From Acidobacteriota bacterium (GTDB lineage Bacteria > Acidobacteriota > Terriglobia > Bryobacterales > Bryobacteraceae): a DNA stretch of 64,000 nucleotides. The notes under the pieces are model-generated. The model did not search any database. It saw nothing but the letters and a program-made list of their open reading frames with translations, and was not told where the DNA came from. Position 1 is the first letter of the stretch. Each line of letters starts with the position of its first letter. Below, piece after piece: positions 1-9,535 of this stretch. The stretch is taken from contig JAFDVS010000077.1 in NCBI GenBank assembly GCA_018268935.1, positions 1 through 64,000 on the forward strand, written 5' to 3'. The position numbers and the translations under genes are program-made.

Positions 1-756
1 ATTTTTCAGCCGGAGTTGACATATGATCGCAGAAAGTATCAGCGAAGCCATAAAGGTCTGGTCACTCCAATAGCAAATGAAGTATGCGGATCTTTCCCGA
101 ACAGCGCGGGAAAGCCTTGCCCAAACCGAAGATGGCTCTTCATAGCCTACGTGGGGTGGCCGGCTGCAAAACATCAACAGGGCTGCCTTGGCACCACCGA
201 AAGCCACATCCGGACGAACAAACTCGGGCACATTCCAAACGTTTCCCAGGGGATCGTTTAAGTGTTTATCGATCAGATGAAAGTTGGTTGTAGGTACTGG
301 ATCGGAATGGCCTGATTTTGACGGTATAGGTAGAATCGCTTACAGCTAATCGTACAATTTTATATTGTTAAACGAATTTATAGTAATCGAATGACGACCA
401 CCTCTACGTCCTGCCCTCCATCTCGACCGGGAAGCGTGAGGGGAGTGCTTAAGGGCTTTCTCTGAGACGGGCTAGGGTGTTGCCGATCGCGTTGGGTCTG
501 AAATGACGCATCATTCGGGCCGCACCCGGCCCCCACCATGCCAGGAGTCGATCACACGCAATGGTTGCAAGCGTTTGGAGATCCGCATTAGTAACCGGGA
601 AAACACGCCAAGGCTCCATTGTCGGGTGAGTGATCTATGGAACGTTTTAGGCCTCTCATCTGGGAACCTGGAGGCACCGGCGCCAACACCACCGCCGGTA
701 CCGCCAGGCATTATCGCAAGCCATTACATTGTCTGCTTTGCGCCGACTGCAATACC
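1..756. other. Left-edge region without a confident gene
   Basis: I recognise no gene here. An open frame of 81 codons at 16-261 gives a protein I cannot relate to any family, and it has low-complexity features of a chance frame. The stretch 300-400 is clearly richer in A and T than the rest of the window, which fits a non-coding or decaying region. It lies directly upstream of a degraded BrkB-like gene, so the whole left edge may be decaying DNA. No tRNA or transposase signature was seen. Confidence 0.4.
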
Positions 757-1501
757 CTCCTGCTCGATACAATCGACCGGTTTTACGACCGCAACGTCCC
801 GCGTCTCGGCGCCTCGGTCGCCTTCCTTCCCTCTCACCTCTCCTCGTCGTAGCCATTGCGATCGCCGGATTGCCTTCGGCGAGCAGGCGGCGAAAGGGCA
901 AGTTTGGTGGCAGTTTGAAGACCTTTCGGCAGCGAAAGCGTACAGGTGATCCAAAGGCTTGTGGAAAACGCCAGCCGACCCTCAACTGGCGTAATTGCCA
1001 CTACTGCCGGTCTTGCCACCCTGCTTTGGGGTGCGACAACCGCAATAGCCGAACTCCGGGCGGCGCTGAATATCATCTGGGGTGCTCCCACCCGTGAAAC
1101 CAGCCCGCTCCAAAGTGTGTTGAGCCTTTTACGCGAACGGTTCTTTTCATTCACCTTGGTCTTTGGCATCGTCCTCCTGGCCAGCTCCGTTGTATCGTTG
1201 CTTGTCATCACCCTGTTGTTCGCAATTTATCTACAAGGTGCCGCCGGACCTGCATATTGACGGGCGCGATGTTTTCCTCGGAGCGGTTGCAACGGCACTT
1301 CTGTTTACGCTCGGCAAGTTGGCAATCGGTCTCTATCTTGGAAAAACAGCGCCCGGCTCCACCTATGGTGCTGCCGGTTCTCTCGTCATCGTCCTGGTTT
1401 GGGTCTACTATTCGGTGCAATTATTCTTCCTTGGCTCCGCATTCACCAGAGCCTTCGCCGACGCCTACGGCTCGGGATGGAACTCAGGCAGCACCGGCTG
1501 A
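757..1501 (+). pseudogene. Frameshifted YihY/BrkB-family membrane protein remnant
   Basis: Pieces of one YihY/BrkB (formerly RNase BN-like) inner-membrane protein can be read in order, but only by changing frame several times. FYDRNVPRLGASVAF lies near 778-820 in frame 1. SPLLVVAIAIAGL follows near 830-875 in frame 3, then FGEQAAKGQ with QFEDLSAAKAY near 880-945 in frame 2. IQRLVENASRPSTGVIAT to FSFTLVFGIVLLASSVV is at about 949-1195 in frame 1, and KVPPDLHIDGRDVFLGA to the C-terminus near 1235-1501 in frame 2. That needs at least four frameshifts. The segment between the FSFTLVFG helix and VITLLFA also seems shorter than usual for the family. No single start gives an intact protein. Family assignment rests on my memory of BrkB sequences. 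Confidence 0.8.
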
Positions 1502-1547
1502 TTCTCGGCTCGCGTATGTGAGCCGTTCGAATTCGCTCCGGCAGCCG

Positions 1548-4500
1548 TCAAAAGATCACCTTCAGCCCAAACTGCAAGTTCCGCGATCGCCCCGCGCCAG
1601 TGATCCGTCCAAAGTTCACGTTCCCAACTTCCGAGGTCGGCGCGCCAAAGTTCGGTGTGTTGAACAGATTAAACGCCTCAAAGCGAAACTGTGTGTGGAT
1701 CCGCTCAGTCACCTGGAACCGCTTAAACGAAGCGAAATCCACATTCACCAGCCCTGGCTGCTCCAGCAGATTCCGAGCCGCGTTTCCATAGGTGAATTGC
1801 GCATTCGGGACGAACGCCGCGGTATTGAAGAACCGGTCCAACGTCCGCGCATCCCGGCTCAAATGCCAATCCCCAACCACATTCGGACGATTCGGATCGC
1901 CCGTGTTTGCCTGATCTCCGCGCACCGTCAACCCCATCGGTTGCCCTGACGCTAGCGTCGTGATCCCTCCTATCGACCAACCCCCAAACACTGCATCGCT
2001 CACACCTTTCCAATTCGACCCGAATCGCCGGCCTTTGCCGAACGGAAGATCGTACTGATGGCTGGCCACCAGCCGGTGCCGCAGATTCTGATCATCCAGC
2101 GCTTTCTCCAGACGTCGATTGAGCGGATTCTGGAAACCCTGCGGCGTCCCCGGCGGATTGCCCGCCGCGCTAAACCCTCCCGTATCCCCTATCGTTTTGC
2201 TGAACGTATATCCGATCAGAAAGCTCGAGCCCGAAGAGAGCCGTTTCTCCAGCCTTGTCTGCAGCGAGTGAAACTGCGAGTTCCCAAACCAGTCGTGCCG
2301 GTCCACAATCGTCAACGGAGTCACTGGGAAATTCGTGCCCGGGTAGGTCAACCGCGTGAATTGACGCCGATTGTTGATATTCCCCGCGCCCGGCAGCGCG
2401 TAATTGGCGTTCCACCTCGTCGGTAAATGCGTAGACTTGGCCGCATAATAGCCGATCTCCCAAACAAAATCCGATGCAAACTGTCTTTGGATATTCAGAT
2501 TCCATTGCAGCGCGGTCGGCCACTTCGGGTTCGTCTGGAACGACGACAGCCGCAGATTCGTCACGTTCCGCGGATCCAGCGACCCCTCCGGAACGCCATT
2601 CTGCAGCGTGAATGCCGGCGTGATGGAATCCGTCGTCAGCCGCACGCTGATCGTATTCGGAGGGTTCCCCAGCATGAAGCGCCCACCTCCGGTCCCTTCA
2701 TAATTGCCGACAAACATGCCAAAAGCGCCGCGCACCACCGTCTTCGAATCCGCCGAATACGCAAATCCAAAGCGTGGCGCAAAGTTGTTCGTGTCGTCTC
2801 GAATCAAGGCCCGCGAGAACCGCGAACCATCCTTCGCTACAATCACCGGTTTCAACGCAGCCGGATCGTCGATATCGTAATTCGACAACATATTCCGCGT
2901 CTCCACCCAGTTCCCGTTGCGTTCGTACCTCAGCCCCAGCGAAAGGCTCAACTTCCGGCTGGCCCTCCACTCGTCCTGCACATAAAACTGGTAGAACGGC
3001 GAGCGCAGATTCGAATAAACAGGATTCGCAATATCGGTCTGATTCGACATCCCAAGCAGAAAATCAGCCGTCGGATTCCCACCCGTCGAATTCGCCGGAT
3101 TGCGGGTGAAGTTCCCATTGAAGGCGAACACGCCCAAGCCTTCCTTCGGGTTCGTAATGAACGCCTGCAGAAACGAAATATTCGCCCCAAACTTGAAGCT
3201 GTGCGCGCCCGTCACGAACGTAGAGTCCGTCACAAATTGGCGTGTCTGCGAATCGTTGAGATTGGGCAGATTGGCGCCAATCCCCAGCCCCGTGACATCG
3301 CTGATGTTGAATCGCGGCGCGCCCGACGTAGTGTTATCCACTCCCCGCAGACCAATCGTCGCATTGGCGTTCGTTGTCGTCGCCGGCTGCTCGTTGGTGA
3401 ATAGCCGGTTCCAGCCCACCCGCGAAGTGGTCAGCAGCCGTGGCGACCAAGTATGGCTCCACACCAGCCCCATGTTCGTACCCGTATTGCGGAAATCCGT
3501 CGAATCGCTCCCAAATGCCGGCGGCGGAAGACTCGGGGAACTCGGTTCAAACAGGCTTTGCCGGCTGTACCGGAAATAAATCGTATCGTTCGCCCGGATC
3601 GAGTGGTCCACTCGAACGTCGCCACGCCCGATATCGCTGATGTTGGGCGGGTTGGCCAGGTAGTTTTGCGTCAGATCGCCGTTCTGCGGCGCCGGATACC
3701 AGGCGATCGCCTGCCGCGCCACCCGGTCGAAACGCGCCTCGGGAATGCGATTGTTGGCAAAGGGCTGCCTCGCCCGTGTTTGCGCATTGTATGTGGCAGG
3801 ATCGTAGACAATGTTGCGAAACGCGCTGAAATCCCCCGCGCGCATCGCCAGCGTCGGAATCGTATTGTTCGCTGTCCGTGATTCCCGTATGTCCGTCCAC
3901 TCATAGTCGCCAAAGAAAAACGTTTTGTTGCGCACAATCGGCCCGCCCAACGAGAACCCGTATTGGTTGCGCTTGAAAGGTGGCCGCTTGGAACTCGGCG
4001 AGTCGAAAAAGTTCTTCGCATCCAGCGCTTCATTGCGCAGAAATTCGAACACCGTGCCGTGAAGATCGTTGCTCCCCGATTTGATCGTCGCATTCACCAC
4101 TGCGCCCGTTGCCCGGCCATACTCCGCTGAGAACGAATTCGTTGAGATCTTGAACTCCTGAATCGCGTCCACCGACGGCTGCACCGTTTCCGCCTGCCGC
4201 CCCTGCGCCGCCAGTTGCACGTTGTTGTTGTCGATACCGTCCAGCATGAAATTGTTCTGCGCGGCTCGCTGCCCGGCAGCACTGAATGTGGAGAAACGCG
4301 CCCCGTTCGCCGTTTCCACCGCGCCCACCGAAAGCAACGCCAACTGTACATAGTTGCGCCCGTTCAGGGGCATATCCACGATGCGCTTGTTGTTGATCAC
4401 CTGCCCCTGTGAGGCTTCAGTGGTAGCCAGCAGCGGCGCATCCGCGGTGACATCGATGGACTCCGCCGTCACCCCGAGCTCCAGTCGCAGATCAAGCTGC

Positions 4501-4790
4501 GCCGTTTGCTGAATCTCCAGCACAACACCGCTCCGCACCGTGCGCTTGAAGCCCTCCGCCTGCACCTCGACGCGATACTCCCCAATTCGCAGCGGCAAAG
4601 AGGAATACCGCCCCTCGCCGTTCGATTGCACACTGCTCGAACCGCCCGTGGCGACATGCAGGAACGTGACCTTGGCGTTCGCCACAACAGCGCCGGCCGG
4701 ATCCGTCACGACGCCCATGAGGCGTGCCGACTCAGCTTGCGCGAACAGAAAAACGGGAAGAACGGGGATCAAAAGCAGGCGCGAAAACAT
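1548..4790 (-). CDS. TonB-dependent receptor, Oar-like, with carboxypeptidase regulatory-like domain
   Basis: A 1080-aa outer-membrane receptor of the Oar-like type that is expanded in Acidobacteriota. The protein starts with a signal peptide (MFSRLLLIPVLPVFLFAQA). A beta-sandwich carboxypeptidase-regulatory-like domain follows (ARLMGVVTDPAGAVVANAKV), then a plug-like region (MPLNGRNYVQLALL, GIDNNNVQLAAQGRQ) and a long beta-barrel ending in an aromatic residue (LQFGLKVIF). The frame stays open upstream to 4991, but that part overlaps the GMC gene. I chose the ATG at 4790 because GGAG lies six bases upstream and a signal peptide begins there; an ATG at 4796 is the alternative. It follows the GMC gene by 47 bases on the same strand, so it may be the uptake partner of that oxidoreductase. 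The substrate is unknown. Confidence 0.9.
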   Translation of the reverse strand: MFSRLLLIPVLPVFLFAQAESARLMGVVTDPAGAVVANAKVTFLHVATGGSSSVQSNGEGRYSSLPLRIGEYRVEVQAEGFKRTVRSGVVLEIQQTAQLDLRLELGVTAESIDVTADAPLLATTEASQGQVINNKRIVDMPLNGRNYVQLALLSVGAVETANGARFSTFSAAGQRAAQNNFMLDGIDNNNVQLAAQGRQAETVQPSVDAIQEFKISTNSFSAEYGRATGAVVNATIKSGSNDLHGTVFEFLRNEALDAKNFFDSPSSKRPPFKRNQYGFSLGGPIVRNKTFFFGDYEWTDIRESRTANNTIPTLAMRAGDFSAFRNIVYDPATYNAQTRARQPFANNRIPEARFDRVARQAIAWYPAPQNGDLTQNYLANPPNISDIGRGDVRVDHSIRANDTIYFRYSRQSLFEPSSPSLPPPAFGSDSTDFRNTGTNMGLVWSHTWSPRLLTTSRVGWNRLFTNEQPATTTNANATIGLRGVDNTTSGAPRFNISDVTGLGIGANLPNLNDSQTRQFVTDSTFVTGAHSFKFGANISFLQAFITNPKEGLGVFAFNGNFTRNPANSTGGNPTADFLLGMSNQTDIANPVYSNLRSPFYQFYVQDEWRASRKLSLSLGLRYERNGNWVETRNMLSNYDIDDPAALKPVIVAKDGSRFSRALIRDDTNNFAPRFGFAYSADSKTVVRGAFGMFVGNYEGTGGGRFMLGNPPNTISVRLTTDSITPAFTLQNGVPEGSLDPRNVTNLRLSSFQTNPKWPTALQWNLNIQRQFASDFVWEIGYYAAKSTHLPTRWNANYALPGAGNINNRRQFTRLTYPGTNFPVTPLTIVDRHDWFGNSQFHSLQTRLEKRLSSGSSFLIGYTFSKTIGDTGGFSAAGNPPGTPQGFQNPLNRRLEKALDDQNLRHRLVASHQYDLPFGKGRRFGSNWKGVSDAVFGGWSIGGITTLASGQPMGLTVRGDQANTGDPNRPNVVGDWHLSRDARTLDRFFNTAAFVPNAQFTYGNAARNLLEQPGLVNVDFASFKRFQVTERIHTQFRFEAFNLFNTPNFGAPTSEVGNVNFGRITGAGRSRNLQFGLKVIF

Positions 4791-4837
4791 GGGCATCTCC
4801 TGGCTGCCCAGTCTATCCGAAAACTCACCCTCGTGAA

Positions 4838-6418
4838 CTACAACTCTCCCTTCTTGAGTTGCTCCGCAAGGTACTCGCTCGCCCGCATCGAAAGCGCCAG
4901 AATGGTCATCGTCGGATTCTGCCACCCGCCCGTCACAAAACTCGCCCCGTCCACAACAAAAATGTTCTTTATATCGTGCGACTGGTTCCACCGGTTCAGC
5001 ACGCTCGTCTTCGGATTGTCCCCCATCCGCGCCGTCCCCAACTCGTGAATGCTATAGCCCGGCGGATTCACCGCGGTGCTCTTCACCAGCAACTCAAACC
5101 CCGCCGACTTGTACATCTCCTCCATCGTATCGGCGGCATGTTGCGCCATCAGCCGTTCATTCTCCGAATAGCGAGCCTCGATATGCAGCGTCGGAATGCC
5201 CCACGCATCGCGCCCTGTCTTGTGAATCCGAACGTGATTCTCCTTCCGAGGTAGCACTTCCCCGTATATGCCTCCCTGGATACACGCCCCCGCATACGTA
5301 TCCAACAGCTTCTGCAACTCAGCCCCGTAAGCTGGAAAGTATTTCGCATCTGGAGAAGACCCGGTGCCCATCGGCATCGCATAGCCGCGCAGAAAGTTGA
5401 GCTTGCGCGATTGGTCCAGATTCTGAAATCGCGGGATGAAAACACCGCCCCCGATCATCCCAGGGCGCGCCTTGCCGTTCATCGCCTCCGGCATGGCTGC
5501 AACTACAGTGGCGCCGTACTGCTGATCAAAAAGGTAGCGTCCCAGCGCACCGCTGGAGTTGCAGATTCCGGAATTCAGCAGCAATCGCGTTGATTCCAAC
5601 GTCCCGGCGGCCAGCACCACCACCTTCGCATAGGCTTCCATCTCGCGCCGCGAGTGCCGCTCCACAAAGCAAACCCCAGCCGCTTTCCCCGTGTTCCTAT
5701 CGATCTTGATCTCACGTACAACTGCATTCGGAACAATGTCGAGCTTCCCCGTTTCCACTGCGCCCGGCAGGCACAAGTTGACAGAGGAAGCGAGTCCCCC
5801 ATCTCCCATCGCCGCCCGCATTCTCGAAACACCGTAGCCCATCTTCTGCGCCGCCGCCGTCAACCGCTTCACGCATTCCGAATCGGCCGAAGCCCCAGCG
5901 GGCCCCGAAACGAAGTTGCCGTCCGGAAATTGCTTCCAGCCCTCCTTGCGCCCCACTACCTTGAACTGCGCTTCCACCCGCGAATAAAACGGATCCAGAT
6001 CCGCCAGGCCAATCGGCCAATTGTCCCCAAACCCATCGTGATCGGCAGCCTTGAACTCGTAATCCGACAGCCGGAACGACTGCCGCGCCCAGAACAGTGA
6101 CCGTCCTCCCAGCAAACGCACTCGCACCCAATTGTAAGGAGCATCCTTGTCGTGCGAGTACGGCGCCTCCTTTTCGTTCACCCACGTATTGGCGTTAAAC
6201 TCGTTCGCCTGGAAGATATGTGGATGCTCACCCGGCTTGCCGAACCCGCGATAAGGCAACTCGTGCGCCGCCTTTGTGGTCCGATCCTTCTCAAAGTCCG
6301 CCACCGGCCCGGCATTCAGCATCAGGCAGGAGACACCCTTCTCGGTCAGTGTGTGCGCGGCCATCCCGCCCGAATGCCCGCTACCCACAATCAGAACGTC
6401 GTATATCTTCTTCGCCAT
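4838..6418 (-). CDS. GMC family FAD-dependent oxidoreductase
   Basis: A 526-aa flavoprotein of the glucose-methanol-choline family, probably oxidising a sugar or alcohol. The N-terminal FAD-binding Rossmann motif is clear (YDVLIVGSGHSGGMAA). The middle has RVRLLGGRSLFWARQSFRL, typical of bacterial GMC dehydrogenases. The C-terminus carries the active-site region HELGTARMG and the FAD-contacting VVDGASFVTGGWQNPTMTI. No signal peptide is visible. The upstream gene, 20 bases away, encodes a gluconate 2-dehydrogenase subunit 3-like protein with a Tat-like leader. In known complexes such a small subunit helps export and maturation of the catalytic subunit, so hitchhiker export is plausible. The actual substrate cannot be deduced. 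Confidence 0.93.
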   Translation of the reverse strand: MAKKIYDVLIVGSGHSGGMAAHTLTEKGVSCLMLNAGPVADFEKDRTTKAAHELPYRGFGKPGEHPHIFQANEFNANTWVNEKEAPYSHDKDAPYNWVRVRLLGGRSLFWARQSFRLSDYEFKAADHDGFGDNWPIGLADLDPFYSRVEAQFKVVGRKEGWKQFPDGNFVSGPAGASADSECVKRLTAAAQKMGYGVSRMRAAMGDGGLASSVNLCLPGAVETGKLDIVPNAVVREIKIDRNTGKAAGVCFVERHSRREMEAYAKVVVLAAGTLESTRLLLNSGICNSSGALGRYLFDQQYGATVVAAMPEAMNGKARPGMIGGGVFIPRFQNLDQSRKLNFLRGYAMPMGTGSSPDAKYFPAYGAELQKLLDTYAGACIQGGIYGEVLPRKENHVRIHKTGRDAWGIPTLHIEARYSENERLMAQHAADTMEEMYKSAGFELLVKSTAVNPPGYSIHELGTARMGDNPKTSVLNRWNQSHDIKNIFVVDGASFVTGGWQNPTMTILALSMRASEYLAEQLKKGEL

Positions 6419-6438
6419 GGGATGAGTGTCTCCTTGAT

Positions 6439-7029
6439 CTACAGAGCCCGAGTCGGATCAACGGGGTGCCAGTAGAGCCCCACCCCACCACCACCGCGCC
6501 GCCGGCGCGAACCCGACGAAGCGGCCGAGGCCCACTCGCGCGAATTCATCGTTGCCGTCCGCACATCCGCCCGAATCGCCGTGAGAAAGTGCTTCATCGG
6601 ATCCTTCGGCGGATCGAAAGTCCACTGTGCCAGGTGCGGTTTCAGCAACGGATCCGCCTCCGCCGCCGAAAGCTCCGCAAAGGGCTTCGAGTACTTGCGC
6701 TTGGCGTCCGCCTCCAAAGTATCGAGCCCCTTCCGGTATAGCGTCTGCCGCTCCAACGGCGAAACCCCAATGAGAAAATCCAGAAACTCTGCTGCCCCGG
6801 CCTCCGCCGCACCCGGATTCCCATTCATCGACGGAAGCAGAATCTGGCACAGGTTCTTCAGCGCACCCAGTTGCGCGGCCGAAAAGAACCGCGGCACAGC
6901 CAGCGCGGCGGCATCCGGGCTGATAGTAGTGAGCTTGGAGGCTTCATCGGTACGGCCCGGTTGCTGTCCAAGCAAAGCATTAGCCGCCGGAGTGGCGGCT
7001 AATGCGGTAACAAAGCGGCGGCGTCTCAT
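6439..7029 (-). CDS. Gluconate 2-dehydrogenase subunit 3-like protein
   Basis: A 196-aa protein with a twin-arginine-type leader (MRRRRFVTALAATPAANALLG). A helical region follows, typical of the gluconate 2-dehydrogenase subunit 3 family (FFSAAQLGALKNLCQILLPS and EFLDFLIGVSPLERQTLY). This family is the small partner of membrane-associated GMC dehydrogenases, and the GMC gene follows 20 bases downstream, which supports the call. The C-terminus is Arg- and Gly-rich and seems loosely conserved. It is the first gene of a three-gene minus-strand group and starts 79 bases from the divergent gene at 7109, so its promoter should lie in that gap. Confidence 0.85.
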   Translation of the reverse strand: MRRRRFVTALAATPAANALLGQQPGRTDEASKLTTISPDAAALAVPRFFSAAQLGALKNLCQILLPSMNGNPGAAEAGAAEFLDFLIGVSPLERQTLYRKGLDTLEADAKRKYSKPFAELSAAEADPLLKPHLAQWTFDPPKDPMKHFLTAIRADVRTATMNSREWASAASSGSRRRRGGGGVGLYWHPVDPTRAL

Positions 7030-7108
7030 CCGCTCGATCTTACCGCTTCCAAAAACGTTTTACATCTCCTTCGTAATTCCAGCCCTTCGCCCTGCCGATC
7101 ATCCGCTT

Positions 7109-9529
7109 ATGCCCGCACTCGCTCCCGACGGCTATCCCAATCTCTCATCCCACCCCCTGCATGAATTCATCGCCTCCGCACTTTCCAACCCCGTACTGCT
7201 CCGCAGCGTAACCGACAAGGAACTCGAACTCATTCCCATCCTGGCCGAGAGGCTCGATTGGCATTGCTCGCAAGGCGCCTCTGCAACTGGCCACTGGGTC
7301 ACCGCCCTCCGTGCCATGCTTCGATCCGCGCTCATCTTCGCCCGCCGCCTCGATGAAACCACCCTCTTCCGCCTGGTCCGATGGGGAGCCTTCCTCTGCG
7401 TACCGTTCGGCGATGATTGCTACACCCTTCCCGCTCAGGTTCGCCAGTCCATCGATTCACGCTCCATGCCTCTCACCGCAGAACAGGCCGCTTTGCTCCA
7501 GCCTTTCATCCAGCACCTCACCGAACAGCATCGATTCCCTGACAACTTCTCCCTCGCCTTCCGGCTCTACCGCGATGGCCACACATCGATCGACTGGGCG
7601 CCTCCACTGCGCAGCCCGGCCTACGCCAAGCTGTGGGACTACGCCAATCACAACTGGCAGCAGATTCGCGCGGAAACGAAGTCAATCGCCAGGATCCGAG
7701 CTATCGTCGAAGACGCCGGCGCCGAGCCCCTCGCCCGCTTCTTCACCCAGGCTGTGACCGCCCTGCAAGCACAGCAGCCGGTCCTGCTCGACGCTGCCGG
7801 TGTCACTCTCCTCCGCCAGATGCTGCTCTGGATCCAATCCACCCCATCTCTCGAAACCCATGACGCCCTCTACACCCTCTGCGGCATCACCTGGCACCCC
7901 GATACAGCGCGCCTCGATCTCCTCACCGTCCTTTCCGGAACACTCCTCGCTACCGTTTCCACACTCCCCGGTCCCCAAGCCTTCGCCTGCGTCGAACGCC
8001 TCACCCAGCATCCGCAGATGAAGCACTACCGCGAAGTAGTCGCACTCTATGAGCAACTTCTCGCCGCCGCGGTAGGCCCCCTCTCCGCCGAGACATCCCG
8101 ATTCCAGCACACCCTCGACAACATGCTACAGGCCGCCGTCCCCCGTTACACCAACCAGGCGAACCAGCCCCTCCACCACCTGCCCGGCGCCCTTTACTCC
8201 CACATCGATGTTGCCTTCCAACAGGCCGCCGGCGACTACCCGGCCATGCTCCGCGCCATGCATGAGCGCGTCCGGTCTCTCGCGAAACAAGAACCGAAAA
8301 CACCCAACGGCGTTCGTGAATCCCCCTACCTCCACTGGTGTTGCGACCTCGGCAATCTCTACATCCGCATCCTCGAAGCAAGACCCACGCTGTCACCCGA
8401 TGACCTCGCCGAACTCTGCCGCATCGATGCCATGAACTGGCTCGCCATCGCCCCCACCACTTCCATCTTCCGAGCCTGCGAAGCCTACATCCAACGCAAC
8501 GGCTTTCACCGCGAACTCAGCGACGCCATGCGCGTCTGGCACAAATCGGTCCACGGAGGCGCCACCGCCATGGCCCTCCGCCGCGACATCGGATGGCTTC
8601 TTTGGTTTGACACCACTGCCTCCATCAACGAAAAAGCATGCTGGTCCGCCGTCATCCAAAAGGACCTCCGTTCCATGCCCACCGCCCACCAGGCCGCCTG
8701 GATCGCCCTCCTCTCCAACGTCCCCCTCGCCCCTGCCGCGCAGCCCTCGAAGAAATGGCTCAAGCCAGCCGCGAAGCTACTCAACGATGTCGGTGCCGAA
8801 GACTTCCGCAACCGCATCCGCACCTGGTTCCAACCATTCCGCGATGCCCGTCCTCTCAAGCTCACTCTGCCCGGCCGCGATATCCTCGCCGCGCTCCTCT
8901 GGTACTCCCACCTCGCCAAAGACCCGCAAACCGACGAAGCACTCCTCTGGTACGCCACGGCAAAATGGAAAACCCAAGCCGATCTCGCCCGCACTGCCCG
9001 CCTGCTCCCCGTCTGGGTCTACGCCGTCATCGAGCGAACCCCGGATCAAGCCATCGACGCAATCCATACCTATCAGGCCACCGGCCAACTCGGCCTCCAA
9101 GACAAAACCCTCGACATGTACAATGAGCACTGCCGTCGCCAAGGGAGAAAATCCGAGATCGCCCCGCCGCCTCCACCTCCGCCCATCGACACCACCGCGT
9201 CTCTACAAAAGAATCTCAACCGCGCCATGGTCGGACTTATGGGAGGCGCCGCCAATCTCTCGGGTGACACCATGTCTGTCCAAAGCCCCGACGGAGAGGC
9301 CTACGAAATCAGCACCCGCGACGGCCGCATCACTCGTCTCTCCGACCACAAACAGGTCCGCCTCGAAATCGACTGGAGCCAGCCGCCTTTCAGTCCCTTC
9401 CGCCAGATGATCGACTCCGCCGATCTCAACGCCCCATTCCAACCCAACTACTTCCGAGCCATGCTTTGCGCCCAGATCCTGTCCGGCACGCTTCCCGTCC
9501 AGGTTCCAGTCATCGAAGAAGAGGCCTGA
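7109..9529 (+). CDS. Uncharacterised 806-aa protein, probably helical
   Basis: I do not recognise this protein. The open frame extends upstream to 6581, but that part is antisense to the subunit 3 gene, so I chose the ATG at 7109 (MPALAPDGYPNLSSHPLHEF). There is no signal peptide or membrane segment, suggesting a cytoplasmic protein. Most of the sequence is Leu- and Ala-rich and looks alpha-helical, perhaps a solenoid. Near residue 690 an eight-residue proline run (APPPPPPPIDTT) separates it from a short C-terminal domain of about 110 residues that appears beta-rich (SVQSPDGEAYEISTRDGRI). Third codon positions are strongly C-rich, as in neighbouring genes, so it is native coding sequence. Neighbours give no clue to its function. 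Confidence 0.75.
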   Translation: MPALAPDGYPNLSSHPLHEFIASALSNPVLLRSVTDKELELIPILAERLDWHCSQGASATGHWVTALRAMLRSALIFARRLDETTLFRLVRWGAFLCVPFGDDCYTLPAQVRQSIDSRSMPLTAEQAALLQPFIQHLTEQHRFPDNFSLAFRLYRDGHTSIDWAPPLRSPAYAKLWDYANHNWQQIRAETKSIARIRAIVEDAGAEPLARFFTQAVTALQAQQPVLLDAAGVTLLRQMLLWIQSTPSLETHDALYTLCGITWHPDTARLDLLTVLSGTLLATVSTLPGPQAFACVERLTQHPQMKHYREVVALYEQLLAAAVGPLSAETSRFQHTLDNMLQAAVPRYTNQANQPLHHLPGALYSHIDVAFQQAAGDYPAMLRAMHERVRSLAKQEPKTPNGVRESPYLHWCCDLGNLYIRILEARPTLSPDDLAELCRIDAMNWLAIAPTTSIFRACEAYIQRNGFHRELSDAMRVWHKSVHGGATAMALRRDIGWLLWFDTTASINEKACWSAVIQKDLRSMPTAHQAAWIALLSNVPLAPAAQPSKKWLKPAAKLLNDVGAEDFRNRIRTWFQPFRDARPLKLTLPGRDILAALLWYSHLAKDPQTDEALLWYATAKWKTQADLARTARLLPVWVYAVIERTPDQAIDAIHTYQATGQLGLQDKTLDMYNEHCRRQGRKSEIAPPPPPPPIDTTASLQKNLNRAMVGLMGGAANLSGDTMSVQSPDGEAYEISTRDGRITRLSDHKQVRLEIDWSQPPFSPFRQMIDSADLNAPFQPNYFRAMLCAQILSGTLPVQVPVIEEEA

Positions 9530-9535
9530 CCTCCA

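Noticed and set aside
16..261. 81-codon frame at the left edge
   Set aside because: No homology recognised, no ribosome site and it lies in a region of decay; kept only as part of the non-coding entry.
520..545. GC-rich inverted repeat (GGGCC...GGCCC) as a terminator
   Set aside because: It is not followed by a T run on either strand and no upstream gene ends there.
2427..3404. 325-codon plus-strand Arg-rich frame
   Set aside because: Antisense to the TonB receptor gene; Arg-rich composition is typical of shadows in this GC-rich DNA.
4791..4991. Upstream extension of the first TonB receptor
   Set aside because: It overlaps the GMC gene and lies before a good ribosome site and signal peptide at 4790.
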